DNA of 64,000 nucleotides from Anas platyrhynchos (lineage: Eukaryota > Chordata > Aves > Anseriformes > Anatidae): positions 15,275,501 through 15,339,500 of the forward strand of contig NC_092601.1 of the NCBI RefSeq assembly GCF_047663525.1. Direction: 5' to 3'. Both the position numbers and the translations under genes were made by a program. Shown here in pieces: positions 23,301 through 33,355 of the stretch. The first letter of the stretch is position 1; every line of letters begins with the position of its first letter. The notes below the pieces were generated by a model. It was not told where the DNA came from. It was given only the letters and a program-made list of their open reading frames with translations, and did no database searches.

Positions 23301-26300
23301 GTCTGCCAGCGGGATGGTGGCCAGGCTTTGGTGCAACCTTGTAATGCATCACTGGGAGGATGGAAGGAGGCAGAGCAGCAGGAACAGGAGGAAAATGACC
23401 TAGAGAAACAAATCCAACCAGGTTCGAGGCACTGTAATTCATTGCCTCCTCCTGTAAGGATCCCCCTTTCTATCAGTGACTGAAATAAATATCTCAAAGA
23501 AAGCGGAGAAGCTGGGTTTGGGATGTGTGGTTCTGGACTGAAAGGTGTGCAGGGAAGGGACACCTGTCCTCCCCTCGGCCAGCCTACAGAGCAGAGAGGG
23601 CACAGAGGGACCCAGCGGTCCTGTGCTGTAATGAGACCCTGGGGACAAGGCTGGAGGCAAAATTTCACGGTGTCCCCTTTGGTGGTGGAGCAGGATGGAT
23701 TGGTAGGGTGGGCCATAAAGGGAAATCCTCCAGTGAGAGGAGTGACCCCCCTGAACGAGCAGCAGCAGGGCCAAGTGCTGAAGCTGCATTTTGGAGATGA
23801 ATGGAGTCTCACATGTTGCAAGAGCTGATGGAAGACTTCCTGCACAGAGAAGACAACTCAGGAGCAGCCCCGTCTGTTGCCAAATGGCCACACAGGGAGT
23901 GTGACCTTGTCCCATCAGATAAGGAGATTTATTCTGCTCCTTTTGATAGGACATCGATTGAGGTTTCCATGCTTGTGAGGGCACTGGGGGTTCAAAGGGC
24001 CAAAGGGACAGCATGGAGCAACAAAACACAAGGCTCTTGGCTTTGCCCAGAGATTTATGGACACGGTTAGTCTCAGAGCAAGATTGGTATGAACATCCCA
24101 CTGCCTGTGCCCAGACCAGAAAGGCAGACTCCATCAAACCCGCCACACTGAGATGAACTCAAAATAAGCCTCAAGACCCTTGGCACATCGGGAGCCCAAA
24201 TATTTTGGTGCTCCAGGACAGATGGGCTCAGCACACAACAGAGCAGGAGAGCAGACCCACACCGGGAGGGCAGGCTGTCTGTCTCGTGCCGGCTCTGAAG
24301 CGAGCCAGGGCCAGCTCCAACACTCACTCAAGAAAAATAACTGTTTCAAGAGGATGTGGCTGTGCATTTCTCATTTTTTGGGGGCAAGATCCTCAGCTAG
24401 GGCAACTCCAGTGTTGTCCCCAGTGGCGCTGCGTCAGCCTGGGAGTGCTCCCTTGGAAATAAAGAGCAGCTGCAGGTGCTGCAGAGCAGGGGGTTTAGCT
24501 GAGGGGTTCTCCGTGGATGGAAATCACTGGAGATGAAAGAGCTGAGCCCAATTTCGGGCTGGTAATCCCTTGCCACCTGTGCCTGTGAGGCAGGCGGAGC
24601 AGCAGGGCCGCGTGTGCTCCTCCAGCTCGCTGCCTCCAGGAAGCTTCCCCGCACTATTTTTGCAGCGCTGACCTCATTGCTCGGATCAGCCTGCCCTTTT
24701 CCAGCTTCCTCTCTCTGATATCTGACTTTTGCCCCGTATTTCCTCACACGTTGAGCAATCACCTTAAGACTCTCTTCTCATTTCTTGAATTCTTGTTTAT
24801 CTCCCCGCTCGGCACGGGGCTCTGACGGGGCCCTGCCTTCCTGTCCTGCCTGGCCAGTTCCTCTGTTTACCTATAACACAAATTATACATTTTTTTTCCT
24901 ATGTTTTGCTTGTTTATTTGATTGTTTTCTGTTTGTTTGCTTGCTTGTTTTGTTTCTAACCCAAAGCAACTACTCAATACCAGGAGAAATGTTTTCCTCT
25001 CTCCTTGTTGCCCCTTTCTCCATGGTCCCAGCCACCTTCTCCAGCTCTTACCACCTGCAGAGAGCTTTGCTCCTGTCCTCACCATGGTCAATGTCTAAAA
25101 TCCCTGCTGCAAGCAGTAATTCCCTGCTTGGCAGAGCCTGGAGTCTCCCGAAGCCTCTAACCAGTCCCATACTGGCCACGCTTGTCTTGCAGGGAGGTAA
25201 GGGCCTCGATCCCAATGGGACGCAGAGGGGAAATGAAAATCCCTTTGCTCCCCCACCTCCCTGAGCTCCCCCATGACCCCTCTCCCCTCGGTGATCCCAC
25301 ACTGTTCCCTCACAAAGCAAATTCTTCCTGGATTATATTTTAATATCTGCAAAGCCTCAAGTTTGAAAGAAAAACAAATGTGAAACCAGCTCATGAATCT
25401 CCTCGATGTGAACAAGGAGAAGCCACCTCCGTTGCTCCTGAGAGCTTGCAGAGGAGCCCCGTGAGCGGATTAGGGTGGGCAGAGCTGACAGCCACACACT
25501 CGGTCAAACCCGGGGATTGAGATGTCAGGAGCTTAAACCAAAAAGAGACGGGACGGGCACGCAGTGCAAGGGGAGAGCATGATGGCGAGCATCTCGGGTG
25601 CTGAGCTTCCCTTTCCCCATGTGTTTCTGATCCATATCTCTGGGGATGCACCAGGAGCACGGTCCTGAGGAAAACCTGCCTGTGGCAGCATCTCATCCCC
25701 CAGAGACTGGGATCTAGCTGGGAAACAAGGAAAAGCAGGTCTTGCTCTTCCCTGGGCTTTCCCCTTTTGCATTTGACCAAGTTTGAGCTTGGGGGGAATG
25801 ACAGATTGTACATGGCCAGCCCTCGGGCTGCTCCCTGCTCAGCACATGGGCTCCCTGCTTGCTCCAGAATAAAAGCTGCATTATTCTGTAAAACCCAGGA
25901 GAACAATTCTTGGCTAAAGTCTTTTGTCCACCAGAGATGATAACCCACACCAGGATGCTGTTCCCAAACGGGGATGGCAGCTAATTCTCTGGACAGCATC
26001 TGAGACAAACCCCAAAGAAATGTCCCTGTCTTCTTCAGGTGCAGCCCTTTGAGGTCAGAGAATAAAGGGGACGCTCACAGGGGCAGGACAGAGGCTGCCC
26101 TGCAGCAGCCAGAGGAGCGATCGCTTTGGCGAGGACGCCTCGTCCCGTCCAAGAGTACAAAATGCATTGCCTCCACCCTTCCTGATGTGAACCTTTCTGA
26201 GGGAAAGCCTTGGGGAACAGCACTAAGGAGTTTCCTCGCTTTTTGCTACCAGGTCCTGATGATGGCCACTGGCCTCACTTTCCCCCAGGTGATGGGGGTG

Positions 26301-28149
26301 TGCAGCCGTATAATTTTCTCTACTATGATTTCCCAGCCATATATTTCATGCAAATAAATCCGGGTCTGAAGCAAGGTTCTGGGTGTCAAGAGCATCTTTT
26401 CTTCCTCTGCTTGTGTTCTTCCCACTGGGCTCACGCATATGGGACAGTGATTTAACAGCCCTGCTCAAATCCCCCAGTGAGTGACCGGCGCTGGGCATCC
26501 CGGTGTGAGGCTGGCACAGGGCAGGAGCTGGAAGTGTTTGTGGGGCTGGGGGCTGGCCCTGGACTGAACAGCATCTGAGGGGGTTTCTGGGACTGACTGA
26601 GCTGGGAAGAAATGTTCTGAATGCTCTTCTTATTGACACATGGCTTTGTTCTGGCCTGTCTATGTGTTGGGGCTTAAAATATTCTCTTCCCAAAGGGATC
26701 ATCTGTTCTTGGTTAGCTACCACAAGGCCATCCCATGGCATGGGTGGATTTCAAGGGATAGAAGGGCTTGTCATAAAAGGCTCTCAACTCCCCAGAGGCT
26801 ATAAAATGTGCATTTTTAATGAAGCTTAAGAGGTGGATCTGAGTGCTTCTGAACAAGGCGATCCTGGAGCAGCTGGGCTGAAATGCGTTCACATTGGGAA
26901 ATCGTTTCTGTGTGTGCCAATATCACAGGAGCAAATATTGACTTAAAAGTATTCCACTCGCATCTGTGAAGAATTCTTCCTCTCTTTTTCAAGTATGGGT
27001 CCTTTCCACCTGGAGCCTTTCTGCTGAACTAATGGCTGCTGTTAATTCTGGTGTTGGTAACATCCTTGTCCTCGGGCTGTGGGTGTGCGCTCAGGGCTTT
27101 CATGGAAACACAAAGAGAAGATCACCCTTGCTGTGCTGAGACAGATACCTGCAGATTTGTTGGGGAACCTTGGACGTTTTGGGTTCCCTGTCTTGAGTAG
27201 TTTCTACATCTGTTCACGGTTGATCTCCATTTTGGAGAGACTCCATCAGTTCCACCAGGGTCACCCTTGAGGATGCTGCACTTTGGTGTCAGAATAAGTG
27301 GCTCCTTATACCTATACAGTGTCTTTCTCTGCCTATGAAGCTTCACAGCCTACATGAAGGCTTCCCAGAAGGTGCTGTGCAATGAGTGACATGCTGTAAG
27401 GTGGATGTGGAGAAAGGTGAAGAAGTGCTAACGTTAAGCCCTGTGCCCCCACCCCCATTGGCAGCGTGGGGTGAGAGGTAGCAGAGATGCTTGGGGGAGA
27501 CACAAGCAAGCCCTTCTGCCCCAGAGGGGCTGTGCTGGGACCCTGCAGTGTTTCTGGGTCTCAGAGGAGCTGTTAAAGGGAAAACCACGTGCACATTCCT
27601 CAGCACAATGGAGCCCCGAGCCAGGACGATGCTGTGGTCCAGGCGCATCCTCCGAGGATGAAACCCTACAGGAATACCTGAGAGAGGAAGACTATAGTTA
27701 AACTTCCAGTTCCCCCAGAAGGTGGAAGACAATAGGCAGCCACTAAAAGGCATTTCCTGCCCTCCTATTGTTCTCCTTTCCAGGCCCTGACCAAGCTTTG
27801 CACACACTGCAGGGGGACAAACCTTCTAATTACGGCACCGGGTGATGAGCTGCGCACACCCTATTGTGTGCATCACCCCTGGAGAAGTCCCCGAGCAGCT
27901 GGACGAAGGCGTTTCTTGCACGTGTTTGCTGCTGGAGATGTTTCTCCATCATGTTGGGCTCACTGGGTCCCTGAGCATCCCAGAGCTCCTCTGCAGAGCC
28001 TGAGCCCTGCACAGAGCTGGCACGGGGCTGGACTGTTCAGTTGGGGGGCACGCAGCACATCCCCCCCCGGCTTGGGGCACCCAGACTGGCTCAGCCTCTG
28101 CCTGCCTTTATCTCATCCCGATTCCCAGTCCCAGCTCCCAATTAAATGG
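20301..28149. other. Intergenic flank with CpG-rich patches
   Basis: Non-coding. CpG-rich patches occur at about 20,760-20,990 (including a short GT run at 20828-20839) and about 22,490-22,650, the latter with TTCCCACA at 22638-22645, an RBPJ-type site on the minus strand. AT-richer islands lie at about 21,250-21,480, 21,680-21,950 and 26,280-26,370; the last contains a perfect octamer ATGCAAAT at 26348-26355. The 213-codon frame across 22.4-23.0 kb has no recognisable similarity and no supporting exon structure. Confidence 0.55.
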
Positions 28150-28600
28150 TAAAAACACGTGGGATCCAGGCCAGGCACGAATGGTTTCAGCGCAGCAATT
28201 AGCCCAACGTGAGCGAGGAACAATTAGCGCTGCTCGCTGGAATCCAGCCATTGTGCCTTTCATTGTATGTTTTTGCCTTAAAAGGGGGCCAGCGTGTTGG
28301 GAGGAGAGCGAGGGCCCCCGTTCGCAGAGCCGGGCTGACATTTGCACTATGTTAGTCATGCTACATGTCAACATTTTTGTGAGCTTTCCAAAAACAGAAA
28401 TTCTAATGGGATGTTTTAATCCCGTCCTCACCCCCGCGCGTCCCCCCGCTCCCCCCCGTCCACCTCCCACCTCCCTCCTCCTCCTCCCTGCCTCGCACGG
28501 CGCTAATACCACCCTCTCGGCTTCGGCTCCCGGAAACCGGCCGAAGCCAGAGCAGCGAAATTCCAATTTAAACTAACATCACATGAAAAATGAACTGCTG
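28150..28600. promoter_or_regulatory. Candidate conserved enhancer
   Basis: A block whose texture differs from its flanks. It starts with CACGTG at 28156-28161 continuing into GTGGGAT, followed by paired CAATTAG motifs (homeodomain half-sites) near 28,195 and 28,222, a CATTGT SOX half-site, and an AT-rich 100 bp around 28,335-28,420 with GTTAGTCATG and AACAGAAATTCTAATGG. It ends against a C-rich run and a small CpG cluster. About 4.7 kb upstream of LFNG. Called on motif density and composition only; conservation must be measured. Confidence 0.4.
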
Positions 28601-31600
28601 CTTTTAATCCCCTTCGAGGGGGGAGTGGGAAAGGATCAAGCCATTTCCCAGGGGTGCCGTGGGGAAGGGGCTTTTGGAGACCACCAAGGCAAGCCAGGGA
28701 AAGTGGTGGGTGAACGAACGCTGCCCCGTGCGCCTTTGGCAAAGGGCTTGGCAGCGGGAGACCCTAAGGGTGAGGGAGAAGCCAAGAAGCTGTGATGGCC
28801 CAGAGAGAAGCCAAGCTCCCTGGGGGCAGGCAGCGTTTGGAAATAGCCTTGGCAGGAGCGTACTGAGCTGGGGTGACACATACATGAGCAGTGCTGGATG
28901 CACGCGGGTGGCTGCAGGAGCTATCGCTGCTCCGGGGCTGCCCCGATCTCCCCGGGGAGCTGCGGGGATGGGGATGCTTGGGGTAGGGAGCCAGAGCGAT
29001 TCTGACTCCCTCTGTGGCAGCAAATTTGGGAGATGTGGGGTGGTTGGTGGCTGTGAGCAGCAATGGGGAGGCTGGTACCCCGTCCGTCACACGTGAACCT
29101 TAAAGCAGGAGATTTAGGGAGTTATTAAGGCAGGTGCCTTGGGCACGCCCTGTACAAAACCTGGCTCCTGCCTCTTCCCTGGGGCAATCTGCAAACCTGA
29201 CACCAGCTCCTGGCTCATTTTCAGAGCTCGGGAGAGGAACGTGACAAAAATGGACAGGACCCCCCTTTCCTCCAGCATCCCCCACTCTTTGGCTGAACAG
29301 TGACCATGAGAAACCAGGCCCTGCAGGCTGCCCCGTGCCCTCGCCTTTCTCTCAGGAGCAGCGTGGCCATGGGGCCGCTGGTGTCCCCCCAGCCCCTCTC
29401 CCCCCAGCAATGGGGGCCGTGATCCGGGGGGGCAGGGGGCTTGGAAATGGCCCCGGCAGGAGAAGAATGTGGGATGGGGACGAGCGAAAGGGGGGGGGAC
29501 ACACACACACAACCATCCCTTCCCGCCACCACCAAAGCCCGAAATTCTTAGACCTGAAGGAGTCACCACCAAATTCCATTCAACTGACAGAAAAGAAATC
29601 AAATCCTTTTAAAGAGAGCCCACTTTCCCCACAAGAATGCTCCCCCGGCCTTTTGTTGCAGCGCTTTGCTTTCTCCCAGCGGCTCGGAGGAAGCTGCTCC
29701 AATACATTAACCAGTTTAACTCGCTCGTGACCCCCCCTGCCCGGCGCACAATGAGGCTCTTCGCCCGCTTTTTTCCCCGGCTCCCTTTCAGGAGCTAAAT
29801 CCCCCGCTGTTCCCCGCTCGCTGCCTCTCTCGCTCAACCTTTCTCAGGCCTCTGCTTCAGCCCAGGGAAATAATAACGCTTTGCATTTCTATAGCCCCCC
29901 GGCCCCCGTGGGATCCCGGCGCGCCCTGCACGAATCGCTCCGTCTCCCCCTCCCTGCTCCAAGGGGACCCGCAGCCCCACGGAGGGTTTTGGGGTCGGGG
30001 AGGGATGGTGGGGTTTGCGCCAGGTCCTGGTGCAGGAGCTGGAGCTGGGGACAGCCACCGAGGGGGACGGGGATGGCTCAGCATCAGGCGGGCACCCACA
30101 GCACCCGCAGCACGGCTGGGTGCTGGGCTCTGCACAGCCACCCCGATGGCACCGCCAGGCCCTGTGCTGCAAGGGCAGGGAGGTTTTGTGGTCCCAGGGG
30201 GGTAGAAAATGCCAGGCTGTGAAAAAAAAGAAATTCCGAGCCTCACACTGGGGCTGAATAGCGCTGCCCTGTTCCCTTGCTCACACAATGGGAAGTTAAC
30301 CAAGCCCAGGATGGGGAGCGCAGAAGTCTGCCGCGGGGCGCTGCCGGCTTCCTACCAGTAATTGATGCAAAGTCTCTTTTGTGCTGTCACAAAATCCCAG
30401 AAAGAAAAAAAAAAAGCAGGGGGGGCGAGGAGGGTGGCGATTGCAGCAGCACTGTGGCTCCCCAGCCGCCCTCCTCCATCGCATACCCTAACACACGGGG
30501 CCAAACCCCACTAAATACACACAGCACCGCGATCCCGATGAAGCCCGCATTTGACAGAGCTTTTAACCCCTGTCCGACGAGGCGTGGAAATCATCCTGCA
30601 ATCCGCAGCCCCGGCACGGCGTTTCTCCCCGATGACCCGAAGGCTTTATTACAGGGAATTTATTTACCCGTTTCGGCAGCCCTGAGAAGCTGTGAGCCTC
30701 TTAGGGACCACCTATAGAGCACCGGGGTCAGGCTGTGCAGGGGGCAATGTGGAAGGTTTAAACCAATTTAGAGCGACCTAATCCTGCGGTGTGGCTGGAC
30801 GGGAGGTGCCCCATGCCAGTCCCTGCCCTGGGTCGGTGTGGGGTGAGTGCAGCCAGCTCCTTTGTATGTATGGGACACCCAAATTCTCCCAGCCCTGGTG
30901 CCACCCCGGTTAGGGCGAGGCTCTTGGTACCCAGCAGAGGGGCTGAATGCTGACAAACCAGGCACGGGACACCCTGGGGAGCTTCTTCCCCACAGCAGCC
31001 TCCAGCTCCCAGCCCTGCAGGTGCCACCCAGCGGGGGCAGGCATGGGGACTGCTCACCCCATCACCCCGTCCCCTTTCCCCGAGCAGCACGGTGCCTGGC
31101 CGGAGACATCCGTGTGGCGGGCAAGGGCTGAGCCAGGAGGCCAGGCGCCTGCAGAGGAAGCCTGCGGGGACACGGCCGATCCCCGGGGAGCCGTGTTGTG
31201 GCGGGACAATGCCGATGAAAGAAAGCTTTCCTCCACCACCACTGCACGCTGGCCTCGGGAACGGGGTTAGGGTGGCCCCAGGGGACCCGTGTGCCAGTGG
31301 CACGGTGGCTTCCAGACCCTGCTGCTTCGCTCGGGGCACACAGAGCTCGCATTGTCACCGGCCCCGTGGCGCCGGCCGGGACCCCAACATCTGGCTGCGG
31401 CACGTGTCCCCGGCCACCTCCAAGGCTGCGGGAGCGGGAGAGCAGCTGGTCGGGGGACAAGTGCGTTTCCTCCCCTTTTGGCTCGTGGAGAAAGGCGCTC
31501 TTTCTTCACTCCGAGTTTCGCCGGTCGGGCTTTTCAGCTGCCTCTCGAGCCACGGTTGCTGTGCCATCGGGTTGGAGACAAAAGGCGCCCGAGGGAAAGA

Positions 31601-32599
31601 AAGCTGAGGCTTGAAGGCCGGGCTCTGCAGCAATAGCGGGAAGTGGCGACTGTGGGATTTGGTTCCTGTGTTTGTATGGTCTAACTGCTTTATTTTATTT
31701 TTTTTTCTTTTATTATCAGAGGCTTCTCTGGCAGGACAGGTCCCTCCCCAGACGTGGGCAGTGCCATGCAAAACCAAACCCACGTCCACAGCCTCCCCTG
31801 GCACTCGCAGCCTGGGGCCAGGGTTGGAGGGCTGAGCAGGGTTATGCAGATCCCAAACCCAGCAGAAGGCAAACGCTGGGGCTTGCCCGAGGAAGCTGCC
31901 TCCCTGCTTCGTCCTGCCTGGTATTATGAGCATTGTTTATGCGGTGCCAGAGATGAATGGAGCACGTGACAGCAGGAAAAATGCAAGTTGGACAAGGGCC
32001 CTGCCCAAAAATGCAGCAGCCCCTGATTATGGCATAACCGAGCAGCCCAGGCCCAAACCCAAATCCGCCTCCCTGTAGCAGACACAGCATGCGGTGGGAG
32101 AGAAAACCCCGAGAGCTCCCTGCCTGGCGAGACGAGGATAAGGGGGGAAAGAAACCCTGGCATTTGGCGTCAGTAAAATAGCAGGTTGGTGGCACATCCA
32201 GGAGCACTTCCCAATCGATTTCCCCTCGCAGCTCCCACTTTTCCCACCGCCTGGCTGGGAAAACAGCGTCTCGTTTCACAAGGCATCGTTACCATGGTTA
32301 GCAGTCACCGGGGACACCCCCATAGGATTTATTTTCAGCCTGCGGGGGCTGCCCGCCGGAACCAGCTCCCTAACACCTGGGACAGGGTCCTCCACCCTTG
32401 GCATTTCCTCCAGCTCTGCCCAAGCAGGGCAGGACCCGACCCTCCTCTCCCCATCCCCAGTTTCCCCAGCAGCCTGCTGGAAGTGCGAGGGGTGCGGGTG
32501 GGCTGGGGGCTGCTGGCGTGCGGGCACCGGGGTACCCCGATGGGGGGCCAGGAGTAGCGGGCAGCCCCCTGAGCACCCCGGGGGGGGGTACACGGGGTA
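28601..32599. other. LFNG proximal upstream region
   Basis: GC-rich non-coding DNA leading to the LFNG promoter. Notable spots: a G-run followed by (AC)6 at about 29490-29511; a block at about 29,860-29,900 with AATAATAACG and TTTGCATTTC; a block at about 30,570-30,700 with TTATTACAGGGAATTTATTTACC; and TTCCCACC at about 32240 with TGGGAAAA just downstream, relaxed RBPJ cores. No coding exon is supported. Confidence 0.5.
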
Positions 32600-32641
32600 C
32601 GTGGCTGTGGCACAGGCGACCCCCGAGCACGGGGGCAAGCA

Positions 32642-32751
32642 GGGGGCGCGCATGGGGGTCGCAAGGGGCGCGCATGGAGTGCGCAAAGGGCGCGCATGGG
32701 GTGCGCACAGAGCGCACAGGGGGCGCGCAGGGGGCGCGCAGGGGGCGTGCA
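32642..32751. repeat. GC-rich minisatellite at LFNG promoter
   Basis: Degenerate tandem units built on GGGGCGCGCA: three longer copies (GGGCGCGCATGG followed by a GTGCGCA-like tail) and then three short 10-bp copies, the last with GCGTGC. It lies about 95-200 bp upstream of the TATA-like element. Number of copies is likely to vary between individuals and related species and would change promoter spacing. Confidence 0.8.
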
Positions 32752-32790
32752 GGGACAGGGGCAGGAGCAGGGGCTGCCCACGCCCCACGG

Positions 32791-32800
32791 CCACGCGTGG
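32791..32800. promoter_or_regulatory. CCACGCGTGG palindrome (HES/HEY class C site)
   Basis: A 10-bp perfect palindrome containing CACGCG on both strands, 44 bp upstream of the TATA-like element. CACGCG is the class C site bound by Hairy/HES/HEY repressors. LFNG is known to be repressed by HES7 in the segmentation clock, so this is a plausible direct site; binding is inferred. Confidence 0.5.
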
Positions 32801-32835
32801 GGGCGGTACCGAGCCGGGCCCGCCCCGGGTGGGCC

Positions 32836-32850
32836 GGGGGCGGTTTAAAA
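32836..32850 (+). promoter_or_regulatory. LFNG core promoter: GC box and TATA-like box
   Basis: GGGGGCGG (32836-32843) abuts TTTAAAA (32844-32850), a TATA-like element. Standard spacing puts transcription start near 32,872-32,880, giving a 5' UTR of roughly 95 nt with no upstream ATG. Another GC box lies at about 32799-32804. Start-site position is inferred. Confidence 0.55.
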
Positions 32851-32876
32851 GCGGCGGCGGCGGCGCGCCGCGGGGA

Positions 32877-32905
32877 CGGCGGCGGCGGCGGCGGCGGCGG
32901 CGGCG
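32877..32905 (+). repeat. CGG trinucleotide repeat in LFNG 5' UTR
   Basis: Nine to ten uninterrupted CGG/GGC units at the predicted start of the LFNG 5' UTR, followed by more GC-rich sequence to the ATG. Such runs can form G-quadruplex or hairpin RNA and vary in length. Confidence 0.85.
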
Positions 32906-32971
32906 CGGGCGGAGCGCGGCCGGTGGCGGAGCGGGGCGGCAGGGAGGAGGTGGAGGCGGTGGTGGAGGAGG

Positions 32972-33355
32972 ATGCTGAAGAGCTGCGGCAGGAAGCTGCT
33001 GCTGTCCCTCGTGGGCTCCATGTTCACCTGCCTCCTGGTGCTCATGGTGGAGCCTCCGGGGAGGCCGGGGTTGGCACGGGGAGAGGCCGGCGGGGCGCAG
33101 CGGGCTCTGCAGAGCCTGGGGGCGGCGGGGCAGGCGGCGCAGGGCTCCGGCGGCCTCCGCAGCTTCGCCGATTATTTCGGGAGGCTGAGCCGAGCCCGCC
33201 GGGAGGTGCCCGCCGCTCCCCCGAGCCCTCCCCGGCCGCCTGCCGAGGACATTTCCCCCCGCGACGTCTTCATCGCCGTCAAGACCACCAAAAAGTTCCA
33301 CAAGGCGCGCCTGGAGCTGCTGCTCGACACCTGGATCTCCCGCAATCGCGACATG
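32972..33355 (+). CDS. LFNG: LFNG exon 1 coding part
   Basis: Encodes residues 1-128: short cytosolic tail, membrane anchor, proline/alanine-rich stem with the RARR processing site, and the start of the fringe domain ([13 protein letters not shown]). Ends exactly after an ATG codon at donor GTAAGG. Confidence 0.97.

Noticed and set aside
26800-26806. TATAAAA as a promoter
   Set aside because: No GC box, CpG island or downstream exon; an isolated TATA-like string in AT-rich DNA.
32230-32265. Paired RBPJ (SPS-like) site near the LFNG promoter
   Set aside because: TTCCCACC and TGGGAAAA are arranged tail-to-tail with the wrong orientation for a Su(H) paired site, and both deviate from consensus.
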